This document shows, in pieces, positions 11,890-22,436 of a stretch of 64,000 nt of DNA. This DNA comes from Mycoplasmopsis pullorum. GTDB lineage: Bacteria; Bacillota_I; Bacilli_A; Mycoplasmatales; Metamycoplasmataceae. Under the pieces are notes generated by a model. The model saw nothing but the letters and a program-made list of their open reading frames with translations, was not told where the DNA came from and searched no databases. Both the position numbers and the translations under genes were made by a program. The first letter of the stretch is position 1. Each line of letters begins with the position of its first letter. The stretch spans positions 682,001 through 746,000 of the forward strand of contig NZ_CP017813.1 of the NCBI RefSeq assembly GCF_001900245.1, given 5' to 3'.

Positions 11890-13308
11890 TTAATGATTTT
11901 CAAATAATTCGTAAAACTGATTGATTAAAGTTAGATAATCAATGATTCACTCACGAACAAATTTTATTTCATCAATCATTTTTTGCGATTGATAAAAATC
12001 ATTTAATTTTTGATATTCATTATATAAATTATTTAAAAAACTAATTTGAGATTCATTAAATTTATTTTTATGATCGCTGAATTGATATTTTCCATTTTCA
12101 TAATTTTGGACAAAATATTCATTTTGTCATTTATTTCCTAAAATTCGTTCCAAATAATATTTACTAATATTTAGGAGTGAAAATAACCAGATTGTGTAAT
12201 TTGGAGCATAAACATTAGCTAGTGAATAAAAACATGCTTGAATCAGGTTTCTAAAATTTTTCCGGTCATTTTTATGCTCGTTTTTATCAAATTTGAAATT
12301 TTTAAGAAGATTTTTAAATCTTTTTTCGATTATGTCAAGTTTTATATTTAAAAGATAATAAGAATTGAGAGTCTGTAAAATTTCACGAGTTGAAACTATT
12401 TTTTGAATTCCTAAAGTGATAATTTGTTCGTAAAGAAAAGAATTTTTACCACAAACATAAGAATTACCATTTTCATCACATTCAATAATTACTTCTTCAG
12501 ATTGATTAGATATAACTAGTTGATCAATTTCATGTTGTTCTTGTGCAATTCTGGGAATTTCATTTGAATTTAGTCAATTATTTTCGTCTTGAATTAAACT
12601 AATTCATGTTTCTTTGTCGATGTTTTCAAAATAAATAGTTGTTAAATTGTGTAATTTGTAGCTTTGTGATTTTAAAGCGTTTTTAGCTAATTGATCAGCT
12701 TCTTCATTGAAAATTACTCCACTATGTGATTTAACATGTGAAAATTCAATATGGATTAAATCCTTTTTTTGTTCATAAAAATCAAGATAATTACGTGTAA
12801 TTTCATTTTTTGCATCTCATTCTTTATTAGGTCATTTTGCTATACCTTCATAATCGTGGAATATTTTGATTTTAGATTTTTGGTTTGCTAAAGCTCATAA
12901 AATAGCTTCTTTAGCACCTTCAATTTCCCCAGCAACGTTACGAAATTTGACATAATCAGGATTTTCAAAACCTCTGGATAAATAATCATTTGCTTTGGTT
13001 GTAATTAAAACTACACCGAAACTGTATTTTTCTTGTTGTTTTGAATCTTTGGTATAGCTTCCATCGACAAAAGCTAAAACTTCTTGGTCTGTTAAATTAT
13101 CTATTTCCAAATCAATTGCGACATTTGTCGAATCTTGTTTTTCTACTGGTGAATCTGAGTTTAAATAATCCAAAGCTTGATCTTTAGTTGCGAAAGCTTT
13201 ATATTTAGCGTTTGGAAATTTAGTAACTTGTTCTTGAGTTTGACCTCAAGTTTCATAGATTCCTGGTACTTTACCAACTTTAACTGCGTAATATTTTTTT
13301 TGGCTCAT
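11890..13308 (-). CDS. RNase HI with viroplasmin-like N-terminal domain and long unknown C-terminal extension
   Basis: 472 residues, verified free of TAA/TAG in frame. Residues 1-45 resemble the caulimovirus/viroplasmin RNA-binding domain found on eukaryotic-type RNase H1 (KYYAVKVGK, GIYETW, ending in a FATKDQALDYL-like segment). Residues about 78-210 are an RNase H fold with plausible catalytic acidic residues D82 (VDGSY), E128/E130 (GEIEGAKEAI), D152 (FHDYEGI) and D205 (NEEADQLA). It would remove RNA from RNA-DNA hybrids. Residues 211-472, some 260 residues, match nothing I recognise: lysine, asparagine and aromatic-rich, probably helical. A terminator separates it from secA. Confidence 0.85.
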
Positions 13309-13384
13309 TTCAACTTCTCTTATTTTCTTATTTATTTTAATTTTACACTTATTTCATAGTCATATTTTCGAAAATTTGTTAATA

Positions 13385-13415
13385 ATAAAAAATCCAGATT
13401 GAAAAATCTGGATTT
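13385..13415 (-). terminator. Intrinsic terminator of the Cof-phosphatase gene
   Basis: An 11-bp near-perfect stem (AAATCCAGATT/AATCTGGATTT, arms 13390-13400 and 13405-13415) with a 4-nt loop and a T-rich tail on the minus strand. Confidence 0.8.
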
Positions 13416-13422
13416 AAATGGT

Positions 13423-14328
13423 CTACTCAAGATCGTCCTTACTTTGTAATTTAGCTCTACGTTCATTGCTTTTTTGAATTTCGGATTGTGGATCGTTTAA
13501 GAATTTATTAATATATCAACCAACTCCACCTTCTTTATTTGTTTTTGCAATTTTAACTGTTGCATATTTACGAACGTCTTTTGAAGCATTCCCCATCGCT
13601 ACGGCTATGTTAGCAATTTTAAACATTGGTACGTCGTTAAATCCATCACCAATAGCAATTACGTTTTCAGCTTTAACATCATAATATCTCATTAAAATGC
13701 TTAAAACTTTACCTTTATTAACTGTAACATTGGTAATATCGAAAACTGGTGTTAAACCCTCTCCTTTCGATCAGTAAGAAAATTCTCCTAAATCTCCATA
13801 ACGGACTTTTAAGTATCTGCGTAATTCTTCTGGATTTGAGTTCGGTTTAATATCAAAAATAATACCAGTAGGTTTAAGTGGTACCTTGTGAAAATCTAAT
13901 CCGACTCTGAATTTGGAGCTAGTGTTAAATCCAAAAACCTTTTCTAAATCTTCATCCCGGTGTTGTAATTGAACTCATCCTGGTCCTTCGATAGCGATAT
14001 TTGTAATGTGTTCTTTGATTTTTTCATCCCCAAGAATGTACAACATTTCGTTTAAATCTAAATATTTAATGTAAGGGATAAAATCATCATCGTGAGGATG
14101 GTGAATGTGAGCACCATTATAGTTAGCAACAATTGTGTCCAATTTTAATGCGTCGTAAATGTGTTTTGTCCCACGTCATGGCCGTCCAGTAATGATGCAT
14201 ACAACGTGTCCCTCGCTTCTAGCTCTTTGAATAGCCTCTACTGTACGATCGTGAATTTCCCCAGTCGCTGATGAAGAAAGAGTCGTTCCATCTAAATCAA
14301 TTGCAAATAAATATTTTTCTTTTTCCAT
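13423..14328 (-). CDS. Cof-type HAD-superfamily phosphatase
   Basis: 301 residues. HAD motif I is IDLDGT near residue 10 (nucleophile D11, acid/base D13), motif II is IITGRPW and motif IV is GDGFNDVPMF, with the large C2-type cap of the Cof subfamily between them. Members hydrolyse phosphate from sugar phosphates, FMN or nucleotides; the substrate cannot be told from sequence. AGGAG lies just upstream of the ATG, 10 nt after the stop of the phosphoesterase gene, so the two are cotranscribed. Confidence 0.9.
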
Positions 14329-14338
14329 TATTTGACTC

Positions 14339-14845
14339 CTATGTTATGTTTTTAAATTGAACCTTTTCAACGGTTCCTTTTTCGATGTTTAAATCAATTA
14401 AACAATATGATTTTTTACTTCCAAATCTTGGATATGTGATGCTACCTGGATTGATAAAAGTTTTACCAGTTTCACTGTCATAAAAATGTACTGGATAGTG
14501 TGAATGTCCATAAACGATTAATTTTTGATTAATATGTTGAGTTGCATTTTTGATTTTTTCTTCATTAACTAAGGTATCGTAACCACCTAAAATATGTCCA
14601 TGTGTTAAGTAAACACTAACATTACCTAGATTAAATTTAGATTCAAGCGGTAAGCTTCGATCAAAATCATTATTACCAGTCACAAAAAAGTGAAAATGAT
14701 TTTGAATTCATTCAAACTCTAATTCAGTGTCCCCTGAACTTATTGCTAAATCATATTTTTCATTTTTTAAAATGTTTTCAGCTTGAGTTTGATTACCATG
14801 AATATCAGACATGCACAAAACTCTTATCAAATAGTTGTTTTGCAT
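14339..14845 (-). CDS. YfcE/MJ0936-type metallophosphoesterase
   Basis: 168 residues. Metal-binding motifs of the calcineurin-like fold are present in order: SDIHGN near residue 13, SGD near 36, GNNDFD near 56, THGH and YGHSHYP. The family hydrolyses phosphodiesters such as cyclic nucleotides with Mn or similar metals. ATG at 14845 follows AAGGAG. It forms a two-gene unit with the Cof phosphatase. The physiological substrate is unknown. Confidence 0.9.
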
Positions 14846-14998
14846 AAAATTCTCCTTGAATTATGGTTATTAAATTTTACTATATTTTTTGTCTTTAATT
14901 TACAAGACTGGAAATATTCCACATAAAAATCGATTTTTTATACCTAAAAAGCTAAATTAAATAAGAATTCGATTATCTAAATAATATATAATTAAAAA

Positions 14999-15535
14999 AT
15001 GCTTAATATTGTTTTATATCAACCTGAAATTTGTCCTAACACAGGAAATATTATTCGTACATGCTTTGCAATTGGTGCGAAATTGCACATTATTAAACCA
15101 ATTGGTTTCGATTTACATCCAAAGTTTTTAAGAAGATATGGAGCTGGTCGAATGCTTAGTGACATTCCGCATGAAGTTCATGCATCATATGATGATTTTG
15201 CACAGAAATATGGAGATAAAAAAATCTATTATGTCACACGTTATGGTTTAAAAAATTATTCTCAAATGGACTATAAAAAAGACTTTGAAAATAATGGTGA
15301 AATTTGATTAATGTTTGGTCGTGAATCAACCGGAATTGAAAAATCGATTTTACAAAAAAATATTGAAACTTGTATTCGCATTCCGATGGTTTCAGCAATG
15401 AGAAGTATCAATTTAGCCAACTGTGTAAGTATTTTAGGTTTTGAAGTGATGCGCCAACTTGATTTTAGTGATTTAAGTCAATATGAAGTTCAGAAAGGTA
15501 AGTTTTATTTACTAGAAAATGACAATAACATCTAA
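14999..15535 (+). CDS. trmL: tRNA (cytidine/uridine-34 2'-O)-methyltransferase TrmL
   Basis: 178 residues with one TGA Trp. The N-terminus LYQPEICPNTGNIIRTC and the FGRESTGI and IRIPMVSAMRSINLA segments are signatures of SPOUT methyltransferases of the TrmL (YibK) subgroup, which methylate the 2'-OH of the tRNA wobble nucleotide using SAM. It overlaps the next methyltransferase gene by 17 nt. A TATA-rich stretch lies only a few bases upstream of the ATG and no clear Shine-Dalgarno is seen, so the message may be leaderless. Confidence 0.92.
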
Positions 15536-16247
15536 AGATAATCCTTTATTTAAGAAAATTTTAAAATTACAGCAAAAAAAGTACCGCAATTTAGAAAAAC
15601 AATTTTTAGTTGAAGGTCACCATTTAGTCGAAGAAGCTTTTGCAGCTAAATGTTTAAGAAAAATTATTACGACCGAGTTTATCGAAAAATATCAATCAAT
15701 CGAACAAATTATCATTTCAGAAAATTTAATGAATTTATTAAAAACAACAGTTACTTCACAAAAGATTTTCGGTATTTGCAATTTTTTAAAAACTCCAGCA
15801 AAAATTGGTAATAACGTTGTTTTTTTAAATAAGTTACAGGATCCTGGTAATATCGGTACTATCATTCGTATGTGTCGTAGTTTTGATATTGATACTTTAA
15901 TTTTGCAAAATTGTGATTTGTATAATGAAAAAATAATTAGAGCAAGCCAAGGAGCTATTTTTAAATTAAATATTCTAAGTGTTAAAAATACCGAAATTTT
16001 AAAGGAATTAAAGCAAAACTCTTATCAAGTTTTTGGAACTAAACTTGATGAAAATGCCAATAAAATAAATGACGTCGATTTTAGCAAAATTCATAAAAAA
16101 GTGATTGTTTTTGGTAACGAAGGTGCTGGGATTGATCAAGAAATTGATGGATTGATGGACAAAAGTATTTATATTCCAATTAGTTTCGAAAGTTTAAACG
16201 TAGCTTGTGCGGCTGCAATTGTATTAAATAAATTAAGGAATGGTTAA
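15519..16247 (+). CDS. TrmH-family rRNA/tRNA 2'-O-ribose methyltransferase
   Basis: 242 residues. The N-terminal part (KKYRNLEKQFLVEGHHLV) is the substrate-binding region of RlmB/TsnR-like enzymes. The C-terminal SPOUT knot has motif 1 (LQDPGNIGTIIR), motif 2 (VFGNEGAGI) and motif 3 (IPISFESLNVACAAAI). It likely methylates a ribose in 23S rRNA, but the exact nucleotide cannot be determined. It overlaps trmL and is followed after 2 nt by the next gene, so is part of an RNA-modification and ribosome-assembly operon. Confidence 0.9.
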   Translation: MTITSKDNPLFKKILKLQQKKYRNLEKQFLVEGHHLVEEAFAAKCLRKIITTEFIEKYQSIEQIIISENLMNLLKTTVTSQKIFGICNFLKTPAKIGNNVVFLNKLQDPGNIGTIIRMCRSFDIDTLILQNCDLYNEKIIRASQGAIFKLNILSVKNTEILKELKQNSYQVFGTKLDENANKINDVDFSKIHKKVIVFGNEGAGIDQEIDGLMDKSIYIPISFESLNVACAAAIVLNKLRNG

Positions 16248-16249
16248 AA

Positions 16250-16504
16250 GTGAAAATTAATGATGTTTACAAAAAAATTCAAGATGCAAAATTTGTTAGA
16301 GATTTAAACGGTTACAATATTCGAGAAGTTGAAGTGTTTAGACAAGAAATGTTATTGATTTTAGAAAATGAAATCAAGATTCGTGAAGATTTAGAGAATA
16401 AAAATGAGTCTCTTTTCGAAGAAAATAAAAAACTAAAAAATGAACTAGATAAGTTACGTTTTGAACAAAAAAGAAGTGAATCATTAAATAAAAAGAAAGA
16501 ATAA
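16250..16504 (+). CDS. Small DivIVA/GpsB-like coiled-coil protein
   Basis: 84 residues starting at GTG, 2 nt after the preceding stop. The N-terminal KFVRDLNGYNIREVEVFRQEM segment matches the DivIVA/GpsB membrane-binding region (F, GY, EV spacing), and the rest is a charged coiled coil (about residues 30-84). DivIVA-family proteins mark curved membranes and organise division or growth complexes; the partner in a wall-less cell is unknown. The following gene starts 1 nt after its stop. Confidence 0.7.
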   Translation: MKINDVYKKIQDAKFVRDLNGYNIREVEVFRQEMLLILENEIKIREDLENKNESLFEENKKLKNELDKLRFEQKRSESLNKKKE

Positions 16505-16505
16505 T

Positions 16506-17360
16506 ATGAGTATAAAATTAGACGAAAATTACGAAAACTTAATTAACTGATATCCGGGACACATGGCTAAGGGGATGCGGGACATTAAGGAAAAAGCTGA
16601 TTTATGTGACTTGTTTATAGTTGTTTTAGATGCTCGTTGTCCAATTAGTTCCTACAACGAAAATTTTGATGAAATAGCACCACATAAACCAAGACTTTTT
16701 ATTATTACCAAATCAGACTTAATGGATATTAACAAAAAAGACTTAATCACAGCACGTTTTGGAAATAGCAATGTTTTATGAGTTGACTTACGAAAAGGTT
16801 CTTCACGTAAAAAAATATTAGATAAAATAACTAAGATCATGAAACCAAAAATTGATGCAGATAAGAAAAAAGGTTTAATGAATCCTAGAATTAAATGCTT
16901 TGTAGTAGGTGTCCCAAATGCGGGAAAAAGTTCTTTAATCAATTTAATGTCTGGTAATGGTAAGTTAAAAGTCGCTAACTTTCCCGGTGTGACTAAATCA
17001 CTTCAATGAGTTAATAATGGAAATCATTGGTTTCTCGATACTCCTGGTATTCTGCTACCAAAATTCGATGATCAGCAAATAGGTATTAAATTATGTGCGA
17101 TCGGTTCGGTCAAAAGCGAAATCTTTCCGCTGAATTTTTTAGCCAGTGCAGAATATAAATTGCTATGTGATTATTATCCAAACTTAATTGAGAATTTAGG
17201 TTTAAAGGTATGTGAGGACGATTTAGCGATTTTAAATGAGTTCTATAATTTAGCAGAAATCAAAAACTTTCGAAATTCAAAAAATAAGCTTGATTTAGAA
17301 AAAACATATAAATGATTTATCGAGTGAGTTAAAAATTTAAAAGCTGTCACTTATGACTAG
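16506..17360 (+). CDS. rbgA: Ribosome biogenesis GTPase RbgA (YlqF)
   Basis: 284 residues with Trp at several TGA codons. It has the circularly permuted GTPase order: WYPGHMAKG at the N-terminus, G4-like TKSD near residue 70, G1 GVPNAGKSS near 140, a GVTKS segment and G3 DTPG. RbgA acts in late assembly of the 50S subunit. Last gene of the trmL operon, followed by a terminator. Confidence 0.94.
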
Positions 17361-17410
17361 GTTGAGTGTCCAACTATTAGCAAAAAAACTCACTATCAAA
17401 TCAATAAGTT

Positions 17411-17444
17411 AAGTTTTTAATCTTTCGATTAAACTTTATTTTTT
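17411..17444 (+). terminator. Intrinsic terminator after rbgA
   Basis: AAGTTTTTAATC pairs with GATTAAACTT (one bulge) across TTTC and is followed by a T-rich tail. Confidence 0.6.
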
Positions 17445-17486
17445 AACGATGTATAATAATATACCAATCAAATTTAAGGAGTCAAA

Positions 17487-18839
17487 ATGAACAGTATTAA
17501 AATGTTTTTATTAAAACCGGAGTATTACGATAACTACGAAAACATAAAAGTTCGTGGTTGAGTTTCTGCTAACCGTGGAAACAAAAAAATGCGTTTTTTA
17601 ATGGTTAATGATGGATCGACAGTTGCTAACTTGCAAGTTGTATTCAAAGGGGAAAACTTCGATTACGAATTATTGGACCAAGTGAATTTAGGGGCTGCTG
17701 TCGAAATCATTGGAACACTTAAAGCAACACCTGAAGCAAAACAACCAATTGAATTGTTAGCGACAGAGTTTAAGTTGTCGAAAAACACAAACGATTTTCC
17801 GATTCAAAATCAAGAAATCGCACTTGAAACATTAAGAGAAATGCCACATGTTCGGCACAGAACAAATTTCTTAAAATGCGTTATGTTGATTCGTTCGACT
17901 TTAGCTCAAGAAATTCACCGTTTCTTTATGACTAGAGAGTTTTATTACATGTCAAGTCCAATTATCACTTCAAACGATGGTGAAGGAGCTGGGGAAACTT
18001 TTAATGTTGACGATGATTCAAAAGAACCATTTTTTGGAAAAGGAAATAGAGCGACTTTAGGTGTAACTGGTCAATTACATGCTGAATCATACGCAATCGG
18101 AATGAAAAAAGTGTACACTTTTGCACCTACATTTAGAGCTGAAAATTCAAATACCAAAAAGCATGCAGCTGAGTTTTGAATGGTTGAACCAGAAGTTGCA
18201 TTTTATGATTTAAAAGATGACATCAAATTAGCAGATGACATGTTAAAAGTGGTTATTCGTAATACAATTGCAAAGCATCCATTTGAATTTGATTACTTAG
18301 TTAAAAATATTGACGAAAATCTATTAGCAAGATTGAACAAGTTTTTAGAAAGTGATTTAAAAGTTATTGAATATCGTAAAGCTATTGAAGAACTTGCTAA
18401 AGTTAAAGATCGTTTTGAAAATCAAGACATTAAATTTGGATTAGATTTAGCAACCGAACACGAAAGATACATTTCAGAAGTATTATTTGATGGTCCAGTT
18501 GCCGTAATTAACTTCCCTAAAGACTTTAAAGCATTTTACATGAAACAAAATGATGATAATGAAACAGTTGCAGCATTTGACTTATTAGTCCCAGGGATTG
18601 GTGAGTTAATTGGTGGATCACAACGTGAAGAAAACTACGATAAATTACTTAAGAGAATTAATGAATTAAACATTGATGCTGAATCCCTTGAGTGATATTT
18701 AAACTTAAGAAACTTCGGAGATTCAGGTAGTGCCGGATTTGGATTAGGATTTGAAAGACTTGTAATGTACGTAACAGGTGCTGACAACATTCGTGACGTA
18801 ATTCCTTATCCTAGAACTAGCGGAAACATCAGAATGTAA
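17487..18839 (+). CDS. asnS: Asparaginyl-tRNA synthetase
   Basis: 450 residues. An N-terminal OB-fold anticodon-binding domain (VRGWVSANRG at about residue 20) is followed by a class II core: motif 2 around [21 protein letters not shown] and motif 3 [12 protein letters not shown] near the end. It charges tRNA-Asn. AAGGAG precedes the ATG. I see no T-box leader in the 126-nt upstream gap. A strong terminator follows. Confidence 0.95.
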
Positions 18840-18843
18840 AAAT

Positions 18844-18877
18844 AAAGAGCAAACCCTTATGCGGTTCGCTCTTTTTT
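18844..18877. terminator. Bidirectional terminator between asnS and the ABC exporter
   Basis: AGAGCAAACC/GGTTCGCTCT-type stem with flanking A and T runs on both sides, serving two convergent genes. Confidence 0.8.
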
Positions 18878-18881
18878 GTAC

Positions 18882-20423
18882 CTAAATTGTAAATACTTGA
18901 TCAAGTTTAGCAATCATTTGTTGGTTAAAATGGTGCGACACGAAGATAATTGTTTTATTTAGACTAACCAAATAATCAAAAATTTTGACTTGATTTGCTT
19001 TGTCAATGTTACTTAATGATTCGTCCAAAACATAAATGTTTTTATCTTGCATTAATGTGTTTAATAAAATCAATCTTTGTTTTTGACCTAAAGAGAGTTT
19101 GTTAGTTTCAGTGTTTTGGTTAAAATCAATAAAATCAATTACTAAATTATCTAGTAAATCCTGAACCTGACTTTGTTGTCAATATTCTTTTTCAATTATT
19201 TCAGGTAAGATAATTTCATCATTCATCAATGCAAAATTACTTGATAAATCGTCACTTTTTTGAATGGTATAATCGTTTAATTTGATTGTCCCTTGATAAT
19301 TTGGTAATAAGTTAAAAATTAACTCAACTAATGTTGATTTACCTGCTCCAGATTTACCTGAAATCAAGTATTTTTTGTTTTTATCGATTGTTAAATTTAT
19401 GTTGTCTAAAATTTGTTTATCTTCATATTTAAAAGATAAATTTTCAATGCTTAATTTTTCAAATTCGACTTTGTTTAAGAGATTTTTGGTTTGGAATTTT
19501 GCAAAGAAATCGTTAACTTTTTTGTTGTATTCTTTGATTAATTTTACATCTTCGAACACATCAAATAAAGCTCTAAAGTTACTATCAAAACGATTGAAGT
19601 ATGTAACAAAAATGATAAATAGTGACAAGCTAATGATTTGATTTTGATACATCAATAAACCGGTTACAAAACAAGTTGCTAAAGCGATTCAATTCAGTAA
19701 ATTTTGAATAAAACCGAATGTTGATGAAATTGCAGCATATTTAGCTTCTTTGATGTAAATACCATTGATATTTTTGACAAATAAGTGAGCAATTAATTTA
19801 GTTTTATCTGCAAAGACGAAACTTAAAAAGTTATTTGCATAATTTCCAATTTTAATAAAAAGATTTTCCTGCAATGCTTTTGCTCGAACGGTGTTTTTAG
19901 CTTTGAATTTAATGGTGATAAGTTGTATTAAGAATTTAACAATTGATATAGCTCAAAAAATCAAAATAATCATTCAAGCTAAATAAGCGTATAAAATTGT
20001 GTATCCGATAACTACTGTAATATAGGATAGAATGGTTACTTGAACCAGTGCGTATTGAGCAACGTTATTTGAGTCTGTTTCAAGTAAGTTAAGAAAACTT
20101 TCGTTAGCCTGATTTTTGAAATCTCTTGGATGAATTTCGTTTAATTTATTAAAGAAAGCGTAACGTAAATTATTTTGAGTTGAGTATATTAATCAGATAA
20201 ATAATTTTTGTTTATAGTACTCAAAAAAGATTGAAAAGATTTCACATCCGATAAATCCTAAAAGAAAATAGAGTGACATACTTAATTGTGAAGCATTCAG
20301 GTTTTCAAGCGCTTTATAGAATAATCATGTGCCTAAAACAATAAAAATTGAATTCAAAACACCAATAAACAAAGCTTTAAAATACGATTTTTTATCTTGT
20401 AAAATTAATCTATTTCACTTCAT
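18882..20423 (-). CDS. ABC exporter half-transporter (membrane domain plus ATPase), second gene of pair
   Basis: 513 residues; the frame was checked to contain no TAA/TAG. About six membrane helices occupy residues 1-300; the nucleotide-binding domain follows with Walker A (GKSGAGKST), signature LSLGQKQR, Walker B (NIYVLDESLS) and an H-loop SHH. This half-size exporter is likely to pair with the upstream gene, which it overlaps by 14 nt. There is no C39 peptidase domain. The sequence is diverged from lipid A/multidrug types, and the cargo is unknown. Confidence 0.85.
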
Positions 20424-22037
20424 GTATTGCTCCTTGTTCAATTTTTCAAACTCGGTTAAAGAAACTTTGTTGTGTAGGTGTTAAATTGTGTGAAACTAAA
20501 ATGATGGTTCGATTTAATTTACTAATGTATTCTAAAATAATATCAAGTGTTTTGTGGTCAATATTACTTAAAGATTCATCTAAAAATAAGACTTCTTTAT
20601 CACTATTAAGTGCACGAATTAATTGAATTCTTTGCAATTGACCAAGTGAATGTTGATAATTATTTGTGTCCACTGACTCATTTAAGTCTAATTCACTTAA
20701 CTTAAAAATGTCAATTAGATCACGAGTTTGAGCTTCTTTATCTGGATCAAAAAATGTTAAATTCTCCATTAAGGTACCTTCAATTAAATCACCTTTTTCG
20801 CGTGAAAGGTACGAGATATTGAATAAATCTAAATTGTTTACTTTATTATTATTTAATTCAATTTGTGTTTCGGAAGAAAAAGGTAATAAACCACTTAAAT
20901 ATTTAATCAATGAACTTTTTCCGGAACCGCTGTGTCCGAAAATTACAATTTTGTCATTTTGATTAATTTGTAAATTAACATTTGATAATATTGTTGTTTT
21001 TTCTTCAGGAGTAATAATTTTAGCGTTATTATATTTAATTTCCTGAATTGTCCCGTTAGGGACAGTGTGCGACTCTGGTAAATTAAAATCATCAAAAATT
21101 TTGCTATATAAATTAGATCTGAATTGACTAAATTGTGCTTTTCCGACATAAATACTTAAGAAAGTATTAAGTGATCCGTTAACAAAAGTTTTGAGATTTG
21201 GTAGTGTTACAAAAATTGTTGTAAAGACTGTTAAAGGTAATAAGTTTGGTTTGTATAAACAAATTAAAAGCGAAATCAAAATAATTAAAAAGCTATAAAC
21301 TAGTGAAATACAGTTATTTCAAAAGTAATACAAACCATATAGGTGTGATAATCTTGGAAGTTTTTGAATTAAAGTACTTTTTAGTTCTTTTTGATATCAA
21401 TGTTCCAAAATTGTGAAATTGTTATTAACAGAACTTGAGAATAACATATTTGAAGCGTTTGCAGAAATTTGTTTTGGTTTAATCATTAAATCGTTATTAA
21501 ATTCAGTTAATTCTTGAATGTTAAACTGTCCGCAAACAGGGGCAACTAACGCAATTAATGATAAAGGAATAATGTAAGAAAGTGCAATCGGACTTAAGAT
21601 TCCAATCATTACAATACTACTTATAAATGAGACAACATTAATGAATACTTGTAAAATAGTCAAATAATAAGCATTGACTAAAAATTCAGGTCCATTTGTA
21701 TAAGAAACAACTACGTCATTTTTTGAAACTAAGGCTCATTTACTTGGATTTTTGCTTAAATGTTCATTAATCAACTCTCTTAAAACGGTTTTTTGAATAA
21801 AAATGCCGCTAATATGTAAAAGAATTCTGAAAATAAGGTAAAAAAGACAAAAGATAAAGAAATCAATAAGAAAAATATTAAGTTCTTTTGAGTTGTTGAA
21901 ATTCGTACATTATTTTCTAAATTACTAATAAATTGATTTAAGTAATAAATTTCAAAATAATTAATACAAAAAACCAAACCGGCAAATAAAATCATTAAAA
22001 TGAATAATGAAATATTTTTCTTTGCTACGTTTTTCAT
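20410..22037 (-). CDS. ABC exporter half-transporter, first gene of pair, interrupted by a one-base frameshift
   Basis: Two overlapping frames together form one ABC exporter of about 540 residues. The first 85 residues start at ATG 22037 after a perfect AGGAGG and stop at 21780; the second frame is open from below 21910 and holds the rest of the membrane domain and an ATPase domain with Walker A (GHSGSGKSS), signature HSLGQLQR and Walker B (VLFLDESLS). Joining them needs one extra base in an A6 run (minus strand; plus 21789-21794), giving LFKKTVLREL, which resembles the corresponding region of the downstream paralogue. So the gene is off as read unless slippage or frameshifting occurs. A sequencing error cannot be excluded. 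The final 14 nt overlap the partner gene. Confidence 0.75.
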
Positions 22038-22086
22038 ATACCTCCTTTTTTGAGTATTTGTTTTTATTTACTTGTACATCTATAGG

Positions 22087-22139
22087 ACAAATTGAAATAA
22101 ATCTATTTTCAATTTGTGAGCGATAAGGTTCATTTATCG
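22087..22139 (-). promoter_or_regulatory. Structured leader of the ABC exporter operon
   Basis: Two hairpins upstream of the exporter start: an 11-bp perfect stem (ACAAATTGAAA/TTTCAATTTGT, arms 22087-22097 and 22107-22117) and CGATAA/TTATCG (22121-22139). They lie 50-100 nt before the AGGAGG. No known riboswitch class is recognised; they could affect transcript stability or translation. Confidence 0.4.
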
Positions 22140-22182
22140 TTTTTAAAGTTATTTATTTTCTTTAGTTTATGTTATGAAAAAC

Positions 22183-22227
22183 AAAAAAACATGGACACTT
22201 TTTTGCATTAAAGTATTCCATGTTTTC
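22183..22227 (-). terminator. Intrinsic terminator upstream of the ABC exporter
   Basis: On the minus strand AAAACATGGA pairs with TCCATGTTTT around a roughly 20-nt loop, followed by more T. There is no gene immediately before it apart from the short transcript described at 22290-22368. Confidence 0.6.
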
Positions 22228-22289
22228 ATTCGCTTTTAAATTAAATATATTTGTTAAATTTATTCGATTTTATTGGAATTTCAAATGCA

Positions 22290-22368
22290 AAAAATATTAA
22301 TCTTTCTTAAAGATTAAGCTCTTCTTCATAATAATGTAAAAGACTTTTGCATTTATGTAATTCATAAC
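22290..22368 (-). ncRNA. Candidate short transcript (small RNA or leaderless 22-residue peptide mRNA)
   Basis: A perfect TATAAT (plus 22375-22380, minus orientation) is followed after 9 nt by an ATG at 22365 that opens a 22-codon frame ending at 22297. The stop codon is inside a perfect 9-bp hairpin (TTAATCTTT/AAAGATTAA, plus 22297-22317) followed on the minus strand by TATTTTTT. Promoter, start and terminator together define a transcript of about 80 nt. The predicted peptide is basic with a hydrophobic centre (residues VFYII). It could be a real small RNA or a leader peptide. No homology is known to me. Confidence 0.4.
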
Positions 22369-22374
22369 AAAATT

Positions 22375-22415
22375 ATTATACCTTTTTGTTTTTATATCGC
22401 TTTTTTTTTTTTTTT
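22375..22415 (-). promoter_or_regulatory. Promoter with adjacent 15-A homopolymer tract
   Basis: Minus strand: A15 (plus T15, 22401-22415), then about 20 nt, then TATAAT (22375-22380). An alternative -10 (TATAAA) begins 4 nt after the tract, which would place the tract inside the spacer. Poly(A) tracts of variable length next to the -10 switch vlp genes in Mycoplasma hyorhinis (established). Whether this tract varies in length is unknown. Confidence 0.5.
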
Positions 22416-22436
22416 AGAAAAGACCGAAAATAGCAT

